A DNA stretch of 64,000 nt from Eucommia ulmoides (lineage: Eukaryota > Streptophyta > Magnoliopsida > Garryales > Eucommiaceae), in assembly GCA_016647705.1 (NCBI GenBank), contig CM028333.1, positions 4,867,616-4,931,615 of the forward strand. Reading direction: 5' to 3'. Shown in pieces: positions 34,227 to 47,005 of this stretch (the stretch's first letter is position 1; each line of letters starts with the position of its first letter). Position numbers and translations under genes: made by a program. Under the pieces are notes generated by a model. The model saw only the letters and a program-made list of their open reading frames with translations. It was not told the origin of the DNA and ran no database searches.

Positions 34227-35065
34227 TATTCTCTGCTGCTTCCAGGTCAGTACTAGGATCATTGTTTGAGAAGGTCAGCTCGACTATGAAGTTGGCCAAA
34301 ACTTGCCCCTTGATTACCGTTCGGGGTCAGTATTCGATGTGGAACTGACCCAGTTCGAGTTTATACTTTATCAACTACCTAGAAATATCAGAAGAGTGGA
34401 GAATTTGCCTTAAAGGCTGATCAGTCAGTACGACAATAATGTGAGCTTGGAAGTACTGACTTAGATTTCTCGAAACGACCAACAGGGCGTAGGCCAACTT
34501 CTCAAATCTCGTGTATCTCATCTCAGTGTTAGTGATGACCCTGCTGGAGTTATAGACTAGGCTCTAGACACCGTCCTCTTCTATAACCAGGGTGACGCTT
34601 ACCGCCATTGTGGACGATGCGATATAGAGGAATAGGTACTCCCCTCTTCTCGGCGTGCTGAGTAGGGAGGCCGAGGAGAGGTATTTCTTCAATTCTTGGA
34701 ATGCATTATCGTACTCCTCGGTCCATTTAAATGCCTTGTTGCCTCGGATAATTTTGAAAAATGGCAGGCACTTCTCGGATGACTGGGAGATAAATCGATT
34801 GAGAGACGCCAATCGACCTGTTCATTTGGACCTCTTTTTTGTTGTGGGCTGAAGCCAACCCGAGCATAGTACTGATTTGGTCGGGGTTGGTATCGATGTC
34901 GTGCTAAGATACCATATAGCCAAAGAATTTGCTAGCTGACACCTCAAAAATACATTTGCTCAGGTTGAGTTTCATTCGGTGAGCCTAGAATTTATCGAAA
35001 TAGGCTTGGAGGCGCCCGAGGTGATCTTGAGCTCAGCTGCTCCTGACCAGTATGTCATTGATATA
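34227..35065 (-). pseudogene. Tat pol: reverse transcriptase C-terminal side
   Basis: The minus strand reads the RT thumb and connection wording, for example RLNLSKCIFEV-like text near 34940-35000 and LNRFISQSSEKCLPFFKII, KWTEEYDNAFQELKKYLSS, then FLYIASSTMAVSVTLVIEED at the RNase H start. It is bounded by the solo LTR on the left and the element at 35066 on the right. Fossil. Confidence 0.8.
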
Positions 35066-36859
35066 TGATAGGTGTAAATTACCAATCTATTTATAAACCA
35101 AATTTGTTAGTTTTCCAGTACATTTAAAGTTATTTTTATATATTTTAATATGTTTTTATTCTTTTTGTATTAAACAGGTGGGTGAGGTAAAAATGTATGA
35201 AATCAGAGCGTAAACAATCAATTCGTATCGAGAACGATAGAAAAATGAGCAAGGCAGCAAGATTCTGCAAACAAGACCACCGCCACGGTGTCCAGACCAT
35301 CGCCGCGGTGGTGAAGATACTGAGAAAGACTAAAGGCCACTGATAGACCATTGCCGCAGCAGTGAATCCCATCGCCGCGGCAGTAAAGAAGCAGAGAACA
35401 AAAAATTCGCTATTGACTACCCAGCGCCGTGACGTTAAAATCCTCCGCCGCAGTGGTGAACCAACAGAAAGTTTTCCTTATCCACTGTCTACTCCACCGC
35501 CTAGGTGAACCTTAACCGACATACTCCACCACTGCAGCGGTGGCCTCTACGCAGTGTTAGATATTTATTTAGATATTTTGCTTATAAATACCTCTTTCCT
35601 CTTTCCTTCTTTGCTTCTCTCCGGCCATTACAACCCTTAAGGCTTAGGTTAGGATATAGAGAAAGTATGGGGAGTGCTCAAACATATCGGAAGGAGAGGA
35701 TCAACACGCGGAGAAGGAGAATCATTCGGTAGATGGTTTTAGCGGCTAATCTTCGGATATCGGCTAAGTTCACCCGTTTTTCCTTTTATTTCTTATCTTC
35801 TATGTATGTTTGAGCATGTTTAGCCTAGTTTTAATTGTATAAATGGCTACGGTCTTAGGTTAAACGTGGATTATGTATGAGATTAATATCGTTTATAAAA
35901 ACGTAGTTTTGGTTTAGTTGCGTTTCTTTGATGATTGTTCTTCGCTGTTTAAGTGTGTTTATCATATTATTTGTTTATTGTGCTTAGATTTATATATCGA
36001 GAATACGGGGTTTGACAAATCTCGGATTTGGATTAGAATAAACAAACGCCACGATCCGATAACCCGGTCGGGGTTAGGATTGTGGACAATCTATGACGTT
36101 GGGGCAAGACTTATGTAACCTAGAGTTTTTGAGATGTTGAGGGGGACTTCTTCGTTGATTCGAAGTCACGTATTCCCTCGTCTTACACTCGGGAGAGGTG
36201 GTGAGGGAGTTTTAGAACTGAGATTGTCGATAAGGTAAACACAACGCACGAAATCTATGACGTTGGGGGCGAGACTCACGTGACCTAGAGTCGTTAAGAT
36301 GTTGAGGGAGACTTCTTCATTGACACAAAGTCACGTTATATCCCTCATCTTACACTTGAGAGAGGTGGCGAAAGAGTTTACAAACTGAGGTTTTGTGTGC
36401 GATCAATGAGGTTGGGACAAGACTCACGCAACCTAGGGTCTTTAAGACGTTGAGGGAGACTTCTTGGTTGACACGAAGTTACGTTACATCCCTCGTCTTA
36501 CACTCGGGAGAGGTGGCAGAGGAGTTTTAGATACCGAGCTTGTCAAATACGTCGAACACCATTATTGTAGACTAAACGAAATCAAACACGTTTAAGTAAA
36601 TAAAGTTAATCTCTAGATAATCCATCCCATAACTATCTCGTATTAGTAATTAGTATAGTTAAAGTAATATTTTAGTATTAGTATTTAATTTTATATTCCA
36701 TTTTTGTCGCCTAGATAAAGTCAGGTTATGAGAATCGCGATACTCGATAGTAACAACACCAATCCTTGTGGATACGATACCCGACCAAAAGGTTCATTAT
36801 ACTAAAACTTGATCCGTACGCTTGCGGTGAAAGTGATAGCGCTTAATTAGCGGCCACCA
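35066..36859 (+). repeat. 5' LTR of the 35066 element
   Basis: Palindrome array 35278-35545, TATA box TATAAATA at 35583-35590, then a region with three tandem units of about 150-165 bp (36097-36540), each carrying the GACTTC/GAAGTC hairpin. The first unit has CCCTC (36175-36179) paired with GAGGG (36203-36207). G-box CACGTG at 36277-36282. Confidence 0.9.
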
Positions 36860-36865
36860 AGTTTT

Positions 36866-36884
36866 TGGCGCCGTTGCCGGGGAT
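36866..36884 (+). other. Primer-binding site, tRNA-Asp
   Basis: TGGCGCCGTTGCCGGGGAT is exactly complementary to the 3' end of plant tRNA-Asp as I recall it. It lies six bases inside the 5' LTR. The same site appears at 44252. Confidence 0.85.
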
Positions 36885-37323
36885 TGTCTTGTTGATTACT
36901 ATTGATATTGGGAGTAAATAACTTGATTTTAATTTAGGCATTTTTGTATATAATTTTCATTTGTAGTTTTGTTTTTGTTTTCCTACAGGATGCTTGAAGA
37001 TGTTAGATCGATAGGTACTCTTGTGTTTCGTGCATTGCAATATCTCTCCAGTCTTGAGGGCATGTGTCGGGCCGATGACATTAAACTAAGCGCTTCTTAG
37101 GAGGTAACCCAGGGTCACAAATAAGTTAGATATATCTCCGTCGATTTGAGTCGGAGTCGAGATCCTCTATCCTCCCAGGTACGTGTTCTAAACCCTCATC
37201 TTCAATATCATGCTATATACTGTTATTGGGATCGTTGACGACTTGTTTTGGACATAACCTATTTTAAGTTGGTGGTGATGTGTTAGTATGTTTTAATATG
37301 TGTTTTAGTTAGTATGTTTTACT

Positions 37324-37324
<1 letters not shown>

Positions 37325-37376
<52 letters not shown>
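37325..37376. repeat. Poly(T) run, about 52 bp
   Basis: Uninterrupted T inside the 35066 element. The true length may be uncertain from sequencing slippage. Confidence 0.9.
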
Positions 37377-37378
<2 letters not shown>

Positions 37379-38693
37379 CGTGTGCATGCTTGTTTAGGAT
37401 TAGATTGTATAGTTTAGTTGTTGTTTTGTGTTGAGTTTTGACGTCATCTGGGCCTTTACCCAATGATGTCTCTGTCCCCTGATTGTTTTGAGATCGAGCG
37501 TAAAGCTCATTCATGTGTGATTCTGTGTGCTTAACGTATCGTCTTAGTAAAAGTTATTGTGGATCCTAAATGTACGAGCACGTAAACTCAATATAGCACT
37601 ATCTGATTGATTTGAAATCGATTATCTTTTAATCAATTTCATGACAAAAGGGATTCTAGAACCTAATTTGGGGAAAATCCTAGGCGAAATCCTAGGCGAA
37701 GTTGTTTAGGAGATATGATTTAGGCATTCATTTTGTCACTTGAGCCTTTTTAAGCTTACCTTGTTAAATCATTACCCCTTGTTACCCTGTCGAAGCCTAA
37801 TAGCCATTTCAAAGCTGAACACTTAACAAATACCCTAACCGATTGGTTTTTGTCCAAACCTATATTGCCGAATTAAAGGCACAATTTGAGAGACTCAAGT
37901 TAGCAGTTGCAAATGCTACTTGAAGTGAGCGGTTGGATTTAGGGCAAACTTTATACTGATTCGGTATTCGAGTACTCACTTGTCGTTTTTGTTCGTTTTT
38001 TACACACCCCTTAAATATTACAAATCAAATGAGTTTGGGGATGTGATGTGTAGTTTGAAAAAAAAAATTATTTCTTTTTGACATGACAAGTGAATACGAC
38101 GTTCTTAAACGTTTGTTCAGGGTTGTTTCTATTTAAACTATAGGGTTTCGAGTATGAGAGTGCCAAGCGATGTGCCTCAGGTAACGTAAAGTTAACGACG
38201 TTAACCCGTTTTCAAATTCCAAAGTACCCGTTGGCCATTATTCCAAAACCGATCCAAGCCCTAATGATCTTCATGAACCTCCGAACCTACATTAGTGGAG
38301 AATAGAACCTTGGTCAGGCGTATGGATTCCCTATACCGTAAAGATTTTACGTCATGATCTTTATTTAGGGATAAATAATCCCATCTAATCAGTGGATAGT
38401 AATATATTTGAGTTTAATCACACACACTTAAACAGGATCTAGAATAACGCTTACTATTTTTTAACGTTGAAATTCTAGAACATTACATGGTGTGATTTAT
38501 GCTTGAATTTGATAGGATTGGGGGCCGATGAGGGAAAAATCTTTCAGCCGGTAGATGATAATCAAAACTTACACATTTTCGTTTTTAGTATTTTTTGTTT
38601 TTAGTTTTCAATTTCGTAATTAGTTTTTATATTTTCTTGTATTGTGTGGGTGTTTTGCTGGAGGACTAGCAAAATTCGGAGTTTGGGGGTATT

Positions 38694-40446
38694 TGATAGA
38701 TATAAATTACCTATCTATTTCTAAATCGAATTTGTTAATTTTTGAGTACGTTTATAGTTATTTTTATATATTTTAATATATTTTTATTCTTTTTATATTA
38801 AAATAGGTGCGTGGGGTGAAAATGTATGAAATCAGAGTGTAAACGATCAATTCGTATCGAGAACGGTAGTAGAACGGTGGAAAAATGAGCAAGGCGACAA
38901 GATTCTGCAAACAAGCCCACCGCCATGGCGGTAAAGATACTGAGAAAGACCAAAGGCCACAGACGGACCATCGCCGCAGTGGTGAATCCCACCGCCGCAG
39001 CGATGAAGAAGCAGAAAACAAAAATTTCGCTACTGACTACCCAGAGCCGCAGCAGTGAACCAGCAGAAAGTTTTCCCAATCCACCGCCTAGACGAACCTT
39101 AACCGACATACTCCACCGACGCGGCGGTGGCCTCTGCGCAGTGTTAGATATTTATTTAGATATTTTGCTTATAAATACCCATTTCCTCCTTCCTCATTTG
39201 CTTCTCTTTGGCCATTACAGCCCTTAAGGCTTAGGTTAGGATATAGAGAGAGTATGGGGAGTACTCATACATATCGGAAGAAGAAGATCAACACGCGGAG
39301 AAGAAGAATCATTCGGTGGATGGTTTTAGCGGCTAATCTTCGGAAATCGTCTAAGTTCACCCATTTTTCCTTTTATTTCTTATCTTCTATGTATGTTTGA
39401 GCATGTTTATCCTAGTTTTAATTGTATAAACGGCTATGGCCTTAGGTTAAACGTGGATTATGTATGAGATTAATATCGTTTATAAAAACATAGTTTTGGT
39501 TTAGTTGCATTTCTTTGATGATTGTTCTTCGCTGTTTAAGTGTTTTTATCATATTGTTTGTTTATTATGCTTAGATTTATATATCGAGAATACGGAGTTT
39601 GACAAATCCCAGATTCGGATTAGAATAAACAAACGCCGTGATCCGATAACCCGATTGGGGTCAGAATTGTGGACAATCTATGATGTTGGGGCAAGACTCA
39701 CGCGACCTAGAGTCATTTGAGATGTTCAGGGGGACTTCTTCGTTGATTCGAAGTCGTGTATTCCCTCGTCTTACACTTAGGAGAGGTGGTGAGGGAATTT
39801 TAGAACTGAGATTGTCAATAGGGTAAACACAACGCACGAAATCTATGACGTTGGGGCGAGACTCACGTGACTTAGAGTCGTTAAGACGTTGAGGGGGACT
39901 TCTTCATTGACACGAAGTCACGTTATATCCTTCGTCTTACACTCAGGAGATGTGGCGAAAGAGTTTACAAACTGAGGTTTTGTGTGCAATCAATGAGGTT
40001 AGGGCAAGACTCACGCAACCTAGGATCGTTAAGATATTGAGGGGGACTTCTTCGTTGACACGAAGTTGCGTTACATCCTCCGTCTTACACTCGGGAGAGG
40101 TGACGAATGAGTTTTAGATACTGAAATTGTCAAATACGTCGAACACCATTATTGTAGACTAAATGAAATCAAACACGTTTAAGTAAATAAAATTAATCTC
40201 TAGATAATCTATCCCATAACTATCTCGTATTAGTAATTTGTATAGTTAAAGTAATATTTTAGTATTAGTATTTAATTTTATATTCCATTTTTGTCGCCTA
40301 GATAAAGTCAGGTTATGAGAATTGCGGTACTCGATAGTAACAACTCCAATCCCTGTGGATACGATACCCGACCGAAAGGTCCATTATACTAAAACTTGAT
40401 TTGTACGCTTGCAGTAAAAGTGACAACACTTAATTAGCGGCCACCA
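38694..40446 (+). repeat. 3' LTR of the 35066 element
   Basis: Pair of 35066-36859. It has a perfect 14-bp palindrome ACCGCCATGGCGGT at 38919-38932 where the 5' LTR is imperfect, TATA box at 39170-39177, and the same tandem hairpin units at 39720-40100. Confidence 0.9.
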
Positions 40447-41248
40447 ATATACACCTCTATCGTCTCCCCAATTTCCTCTTTGAACATTTTGTTGACGAGT
40501 CTCTAATAGGACACCCCGCCATTGCGAAGGTCGAAGGGCATGACCTTGTAGCAGTAGGTGCCTCTGTCTATGATGAATAAGGTCTTGCTCTTGTCCAGCA
40601 GGTACATCGAGATTTAGTTATGGCCGGTGTAGGCATCCAGAAAGCTTAGTTGCTCATTCCAGACCATGGCATCGATCACAATGTCAATTCTTGGAAGGGG
40701 AAAAAATGTTTTGGGCAAGCTATGTTTAGATCCTTGAAATCCTTGCAAAGGCGCCATTTGTTACCGACCTTAGGATCGAGGACCACATTGGTCAGCTAAT
40801 ATGTGAATTTGACTTCTTCCATAACGTTGAACTTGATGAACTTATCCATTTCTTCTTCTATGATCTTCTGCCTGTCTGGGTGAAATTTTATTTGCTTTTT
40901 TCGAAAAAAGAGGGTAGTGCACATCGGCATACATCTGGTGCATGGCCACGATGGGGTCAATCCCTGGGAGCTCGTTGTGCGACCAAGCGAAAACATCGTA
41001 ATTGCTTTGCAATAGCTCGGTGAGCTCGGCACGCTGTTCTGGGCTAAGCCTAGCCCCTATTCTTACAATTCTTCCCTCGATGGTCAGGTGTATGGGTACT
41101 TCCAGGAGATCTTCATCGGGTCGAAGATCGGGCTCTTCATCTCGACGATCATCAATTAGAATAAGCTCGGTTTCTCTGCCGAGGCCATAAGCTCGGGAAA
41201 TGATGGTCGATGCTCCCTAGGCTCAACCCCTCTCGGTAATTACTATTT
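40447..41248 (-). pseudogene. Tat pol: reverse transcriptase N-terminal side
   Basis: The minus strand reads KFHPDRQKIIEEEMDKFIKF, then KVGNKWRLCKDFKDLN and FPLPRIDIVIDA with LSFLDAYTG, the fingers and palm approach of Ty3/Gypsy reverse transcriptase. The protease lies just upstream at 41249. The remainder of the enzyme continues left of the element inserted at 35066. Fossil. Confidence 0.85.
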
Positions 41249-41767
41249 CTACTCCAATACGCTCCACTTATAGGCTCGGGCTGTCTCTTGGTCTCCTTGA
41301 ACCTCTCCCACCCCGAAACTGGTGGAGAACTTCATCATCTGGTGATAGGAGAAACAGACGACCTTCAGGACGATTACTGTTGGCCGCCCCATAATTATGT
41401 TGTAGGGCAAGGGTCTGTCCACAATAATAAACTTAGACCATATAGTGGTCGTTCTAGGCTTAGACCCCACCATGACGGGCAGGGAGACCCATCGTAGCGA
41501 GCTCACAACATCTCCCCCGAAACCGATGAGATGAGCCTCCACAGGCTGCACAACGCTAAAGTCCACATTCATCTTATCGAAGGCCCACTTGAAAACAATG
41601 TCGGCGAAACAACCCCCATCAACTAAGATCCTTACTATCTTGAAGTGATTGGTCAGGGCTGATATAACCAAGGCATCGCCGTGAGGAGTATGCACCCATT
41701 TGAGGTTGGCCTTGCTAAAGGAGATGACGTTGTGCGTTGCGACATCAATCGTGCTTACCTCATACAT
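41249..41767 (-). pseudogene. Tat aspartic protease region
   Basis: A 172-residue reading contains RILVDGGCFADIVF (the retroviral-type protease active-site region as worded in plant Gypsy elements), GFGGDVVSSLRWVSLPV and PLPYNIIMGRP. The protease would cut the Gag-Pol polyprotein. It precedes reverse transcriptase as expected for Ty3/Gypsy. Fossil. Confidence 0.85.
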
Positions 41768-41862
41768 GTCCTGCTCGGCTTTTCTTTTCGCCTTGTGCTC
41801 ATACCTTTTCCGGGAAAAGGTTGTTTCACCCCCGAAACCAAGTCCGTCGTGGATGACATTAA

Positions 41863-42659
41863 ATGTTTTTTTTTTTGTTTCTTCTTTATTTTCTTAACTT
41901 CGGTAGGTTGTTGAGCATGTTTAGCTCATTTTTCCTTTTATAAATGGTTATGGCCATGAGCTAAATGGATTTTGTCTAGTGATTAATAATATTTATGAAA
42001 ATGTTGTTTGTTTGAGTTTGTGTTTCGTTTATGGTTGTTCTTCACTATTTGATTGTGTTTGCCGTATTGTTATGTTTATTATACTTAGATAGACATATTG
42101 AGAATATGGGATTTGACACTTAGAAGAAGTAACTCCAAATTCGGACTAGGTTAACACAACGCGACGATCTAATAACCCGGGAGAGAATTGGAAAGTGTGT
42201 AATCAATGACGTTAGGACGAGACCCATGTGACGTAGTGTTGTTAAGACGTTGAGGGGGACTTCTTCGTTGATACAAAGTCGCATATTCACTCGTTTTACA
42301 CTCGGGAGAGGTGGTGAGTTAGTTTACGATACAGAGATTGTCCGATAGGTCGAACGCCGTTATTGTAAACTAAACAAGACCAAACACGTTTTTGTAAACA
42401 AAGTTAATCCCTAGGCAATCTTTTCCCTAAACATCTCAATATAATATTAATATAATTAGATTAATTAACTTAGTATTAGTATTAATTAATTATAAACACA
42501 TTTTTACCGCTTAGATAAAATTAGGTTATGATAATCGCGGTACTTGATAATAATCTCAACCAATCCCTGTGGACACGATACTCCAACTCTCCCTATTTAT
42601 ACTAAAACTTGACTCGTACACTTGCGGTGAAAGTGGCGTGCGTTAATTACGCACTACCA
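41863..42659 (+). mobile_element. LTR piece, Athila-like family
   Basis: The segment from tttcttctttattttcttaacttcgg to the family terminus cgcactacca matches the 3' half of the LTR at 19826-21211, including the GACTTC hairpin and CACTC stem. The 5' half (palindrome array, TATA box) is not present. It lies between the Tat protease and gag. Confidence 0.8.
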
Positions 42660-42980
42660 CTCACCTAGATGGCGCTCCTAGTTGTCGATTCTTGATGCGT
42701 CAACGGCCTCGGATACCTGACCTACAAAGACGCTTGAGGCCAAAACTGATGGACCAACCTATCCTTTTGGAGGGACAATCTCTTTTTCGACGGGAATATT
42801 GGTTGTCGCCATGGTTTTCAGTCTAGGAGCTCTGGACGTGTCTTGGGTGGGGTGTCTATTCACCACGGCATTTTGATCTCTTGGTTGTACAATATGACAA
42901 GACCTTGTGATCATCAAGTCTTAGCTATACTGGGAATCGATGATCTGATGAGTTTTTTTAGTAAGCTTCCCATAAACGGT
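42660..42980 (-). pseudogene. Tat gag start region
   Basis: The minus strand has an ATG near 42812 reading MATTNIPVEKEIVPP, followed by weakly constrained text. The position, just downstream of the PBS and before the protease, fits the N-terminus of gag. The bulk of gag is not visible. Fossil. Confidence 0.45.
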
Positions 42981-44245
42981 TGATAGGTGAAATTTATCTA
43001 TCTATTTTCAAACCGAATTTGATAGTTTTCGAGTATTTTTATTAAGTTTTAATTTGTTATTTTTGTTTAAAACAGGGGTTAGGAGCAAAAACGGTCGAAA
43101 AACGAGGAAAGCGGTGGAAAAACGATCAAGATGATCAAATATTCAAAGCAGCAATTTCACTGTTGCAGCGGTGAAACAACAAAGAGTTCCCTAAGCTCTG
43201 ATCGCTCACTGCTGCAGTAGTGAGATCCACCGCTGCAACGGTTAGGCTCCACCTGTTTTAGATATTTTTCTAGATATTTTGTTTGTTCCCTTTTTGTTCC
43301 CATTCGTTCCCACTTTTGTTAGGACACATAGGGAGTGTTTTTGGAGTGTTCTTAATAGCTCTCAACTAGCCAAAGAGGAGTGGCTCAATTGGAAAAGCAA
43401 AAACAAGATCGAAGCGATTTTTACGGACGCCACCTTTAGATAACGGCTATTTTCCCTTATTTCTCTCTTTATTCTTAACTCATTTTTTCTTGTTTGAACA
43501 TGTATATATTGTTTATCATTAAATATATGATTATGGCCAAGAGCTAAACACTGATTATCTATGTGATTGATGTAGTTTATTAATATAAGTCATTTGTTTA
43601 ATCTCTGTTTCGTTACCAGTTGTTCTTGCCTATTCGATTGTGTTTACCATTCCTATTAATTTATATGCTTGTTTAGATACATTGGGAAATCGGGGTTTGG
43701 TACTCGGGAGAGGTAACCCCGAATTCGGACTAGGGTTTAAACATAACGCGACGATCTAATGACCCGGGAGGGCGTTAGAAAGTGTGCAATCCATGATGTT
43801 GGGGTGAGACTCATGTGATCAAGTGTTGTATAGATGCTCAAGAAGGATTTCGGCATTGACGCGAAGTCACATATTCATTCACTTTGCACTCGGTAGAGGT
43901 AGTGAGTGAGATTTTGATACCGAGATTGTCGGATAGTTTAAACACCGTTAATGTAAACTAGATTGGATCAAACACATATACGTAAACGAAGTTAATCCCT
44001 AGATAATCTATTCCCATAAAATAGATTTAATATTATAGTTTAATTAATTATTAATTTAGTATATTATTTATTAAAAACAAAAACTAAATTTTATCGCCTA
44101 AATAAAGTTCGGTTATGATAATCGTGGTAATTAGCGACAATTTAATCCAATCCTTGTGGATACGAAAACCATACTCATTCATTATTCTATAAAATTTGAC
44201 CCGTACACTTGCGGTGAAAGTAGCGACGTAATTTACGCGCTACCA
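42981..44245 (+). repeat. 5' LTR of the 42981 element
   Basis: Palindrome array at about 43150-43245 with fewer units than its partner. The shared 3' half carries hairpin and stem motifs near 43840-43910. Confidence 0.9.
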
Positions 44246-44425
44246 AATTTTTGGCGCCGTTGCTGGGGATTGACTTTTAGATTGTTATTGATATTGTGAG
44301 TAAGTAACTTAATTTTAATTTAGACATTTATTTTGTTTTAATTTTTGTTTGTAATTTTATTTAGACATTTATTTTGTTTTAATTTTTGTTTGTAATTTTA
44401 TTTTTTTCATGCAGGGTACTTGAAG

Positions 44426-45430
44426 ATGTTAGATCAACAAGTACTGTTGCATTTCTTTCAACGAGATTCCGAGCCATTTTATTGTGCTTGGGATCAATAC
44501 AAGGAGCTGCTATTTTGGTTCCCCAATCATCGTTTCCCGAGGGAATGTCAATAACTGAACTTGCTCGATGGGTTACTAGTCGCAACCAGAATGTAGGTTG
44601 AAGGAGTAAACGGTACCATCTCTTTCGACCAACTAATCGTGGACGAAGCCTATCAGGTATTGGAAGACATGGTGGAGTATGATTTCCACTGTTGAAATTA
44701 TTCAACAAGCTACCAAAGCATAGGGGATAGTTTCACCATTTCGGCGCCATGGATTGATATCCCGGACCAACAGGAGGAGTGTTCCCCCACCTTTGAGGAA
44801 ATGTTCGCTGAATTTATGGGGAAAACTCAAGCTTTCTGGAAGGAAATGAATGACCGGCTAAATGAGCACGAGGATCGTCTTGACAATATGGAGACGGTCT
44901 ACGCCGAAATCGATGCCACTGTAACGTCTCTTTAGACGCAAATCGGTCAATTTATCTACTTTATTGAGGCCGAGTAAAAAACGGTGGTATTGGGAGACAC
45001 ACAATCCATATCATATGAAAGCCACCGTGAGGAACTGAATGCAAGCGGAAGGTACTTGGGTGAGATCGAAGACGATCATGATAATGAGGAGAAAACCCAA
45101 GTGTGGATTGGCGATGAAGAATCACATGTTAACAGTTGTGATTTTTCACCGTTTGAAATCCAATTGGTGATGCCACCCCTGATCTAAGATGATCACATCT
45201 ACAAGGATCCGATGTAGCTTACCTATCCTACCCTGTTTCTAACTCAGTATACTTTCCAAGCACAAGAAACGGAGCTGAGTCAAGTAGAAAGATTGAGCCG
45301 ATTAATCCCAAATCTCGCCAGTCTTGAGGGCGTTCAAAACCAAGACCCATATATAGTGTTGTATGACACATACTATGGGTGGAAGTCGCTCTTTGACGAG
45401 CACTTCTCCATGTCAATCCGAGGACTTTAA
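44426..45430 (+). pseudogene. Gag-related remnant of the 42981 element
   Basis: Same remnant as at 21428-22348, in the same place after the PBS. Shared wording includes EDRLDN, FTISAPWID and YYGWK. It has several breaks. There is no protease, reverse transcriptase or integrase downstream, so this family seems to have kept gag leader sequence without pol. Confidence 0.6.
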
Positions 45431-47005
45431 ACCAAGCGCTTCTTGGGAGACAACCCAAGTTTTCAAAATAAATTAGATCCATCACTGCCGACTTCATTTG
45501 GAGGCGAGATTGTCTCGCCTCCCAGGTACGTGCTCTAAACCCCCTCCGTCGACATGTTATATTTAAATTGTTGAGAACGATGATTGGGTCGCAGTGGACA
45601 CTACCCGTTTTACGTTTGGGGGTGATGTGTAGTATGCTATTATGTTTTATTGTTTAACTGTATGCATGCTTGTTTAGTTTAGTTAGTATATTTATGTTTG
45701 TAGTATGTTTGTTGTTGTTGTGTACTAAGTTTTGTAGTTCATCTAGGCAGTTACCTGATGATGATATTATCCCCTAGTTGTTTTTCGAGGTCAGGGGTAA
45801 TGCCTATTCATATGTGTTATGTGTGATTAATGTTTTGTTGTGGTAAAAGTTATTGTGGATCTTAACATGCACGAGCACTTAAACTCAATGCATTAGCTAT
45901 CTATTAATTTGACGCCGATTATCCGTTAACCAAGTTCATGACAATAGGGATTCTAGAACCCGATTTGGGAGAAATTTGAGGTGAAATCCTGGGCGAGGTA
46001 ATTTAGGGGATATGATTTACGCATTTATTTTGATCGCTTAAGCCTTTGAAGCTTACCATGTTATATGTTTATCCCTTATTACCCTGTTGAAGCCTGTAAG
46101 CCGTTTCAATTCTGAACACGTAACAAATACCTAGGCCAATAAAAACTTTTCCAATCCTTTATCGCTAAACCTAAGGCACAATTTGAGTGAAATCAAATTA
46201 GCATTTGTTTATGCTACTTGAAGTGAGCCGTTGGATTTTGGGCGAACTATCGATTGGTTCGGTATTTAAGTACTCACTTGTCATTTTTCTATCGTATTTT
46301 CACATCCGTCAAATTGCAACAAATCAAATAAGTTTGGGGGTGTTTTCGTTTAAAAAAAAAAGAATAAATATAGTTTAATTTTAGTTTTGTCTTGACAAAT
46401 GAGTACTACGTTTTCAAATATAACTTCATGGTTGTTTCAAATTGATCTGTGTGGGGTTGCGAGTGTGATTGAGCCAAGCGTTGTGCCTCGGGTATCATTA
46501 AGTTAATAACGTTAACATATTTTTATAATCTTGATATACCCTTGGCCATTTTCCAAAAATCGAACCAAGTCCTATTGATCTTTTTGAATTTCTAAGCCTA
46601 CATTAGTGGATAGTGGAACCCAGTCTGGTATATGAATTTCCTATACCTTTTTTGTTTTAATCATGAACTCTGTTGGTGAATAATTCAATCCGATCTATGG
46701 ATGGTTGTATGATTGAGTTTTCGCACACACACTTGAACAGGATCTAAAATGGCGCTTACTGCTATTGAATATTGAAATTCTAGAATACCACATGGTGCAT
46801 TTTACTCTTGAAATCGATATGATTGGGGGTTGATGTGGGAAAACTTTTTGGTGGTTAGATGAATTTCAAAACTTACACGTTATTTTTTTTAGTTCGTTTG
46901 TATTTTTCATTTTTAGTAATTAAATTTGTTAATAGTTGTGGTATTTTATTTTATTGTGTTGGTGTTTTGCTCGAGAACTAGCAAAATTCAAAGTTTGGGG
47001 GTATT

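Larger units (their letters stand above)
35066..40446 (+). mobile_element. Athila-like element with two LTRs and little cargo
   Basis: Perfect TSDs atata (35061-35065, 40447-40451). LTRs 35066-36859 (1794 bp) and 38694-40446 (1753 bp), PBS for tRNA-Asp at 36866-36884, polypurine tract gtttgggggta at 38681-38691. The 1.8-kb internal region has no pol and almost no gag, only the shared AT-rich 3' block. It is structurally complete but empty, so it was probably mobilised in trans. It lies inside the reverse transcriptase of the Tat element. The LTRs differ by roughly 5-10 percent by eye. Confidence 0.93.
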
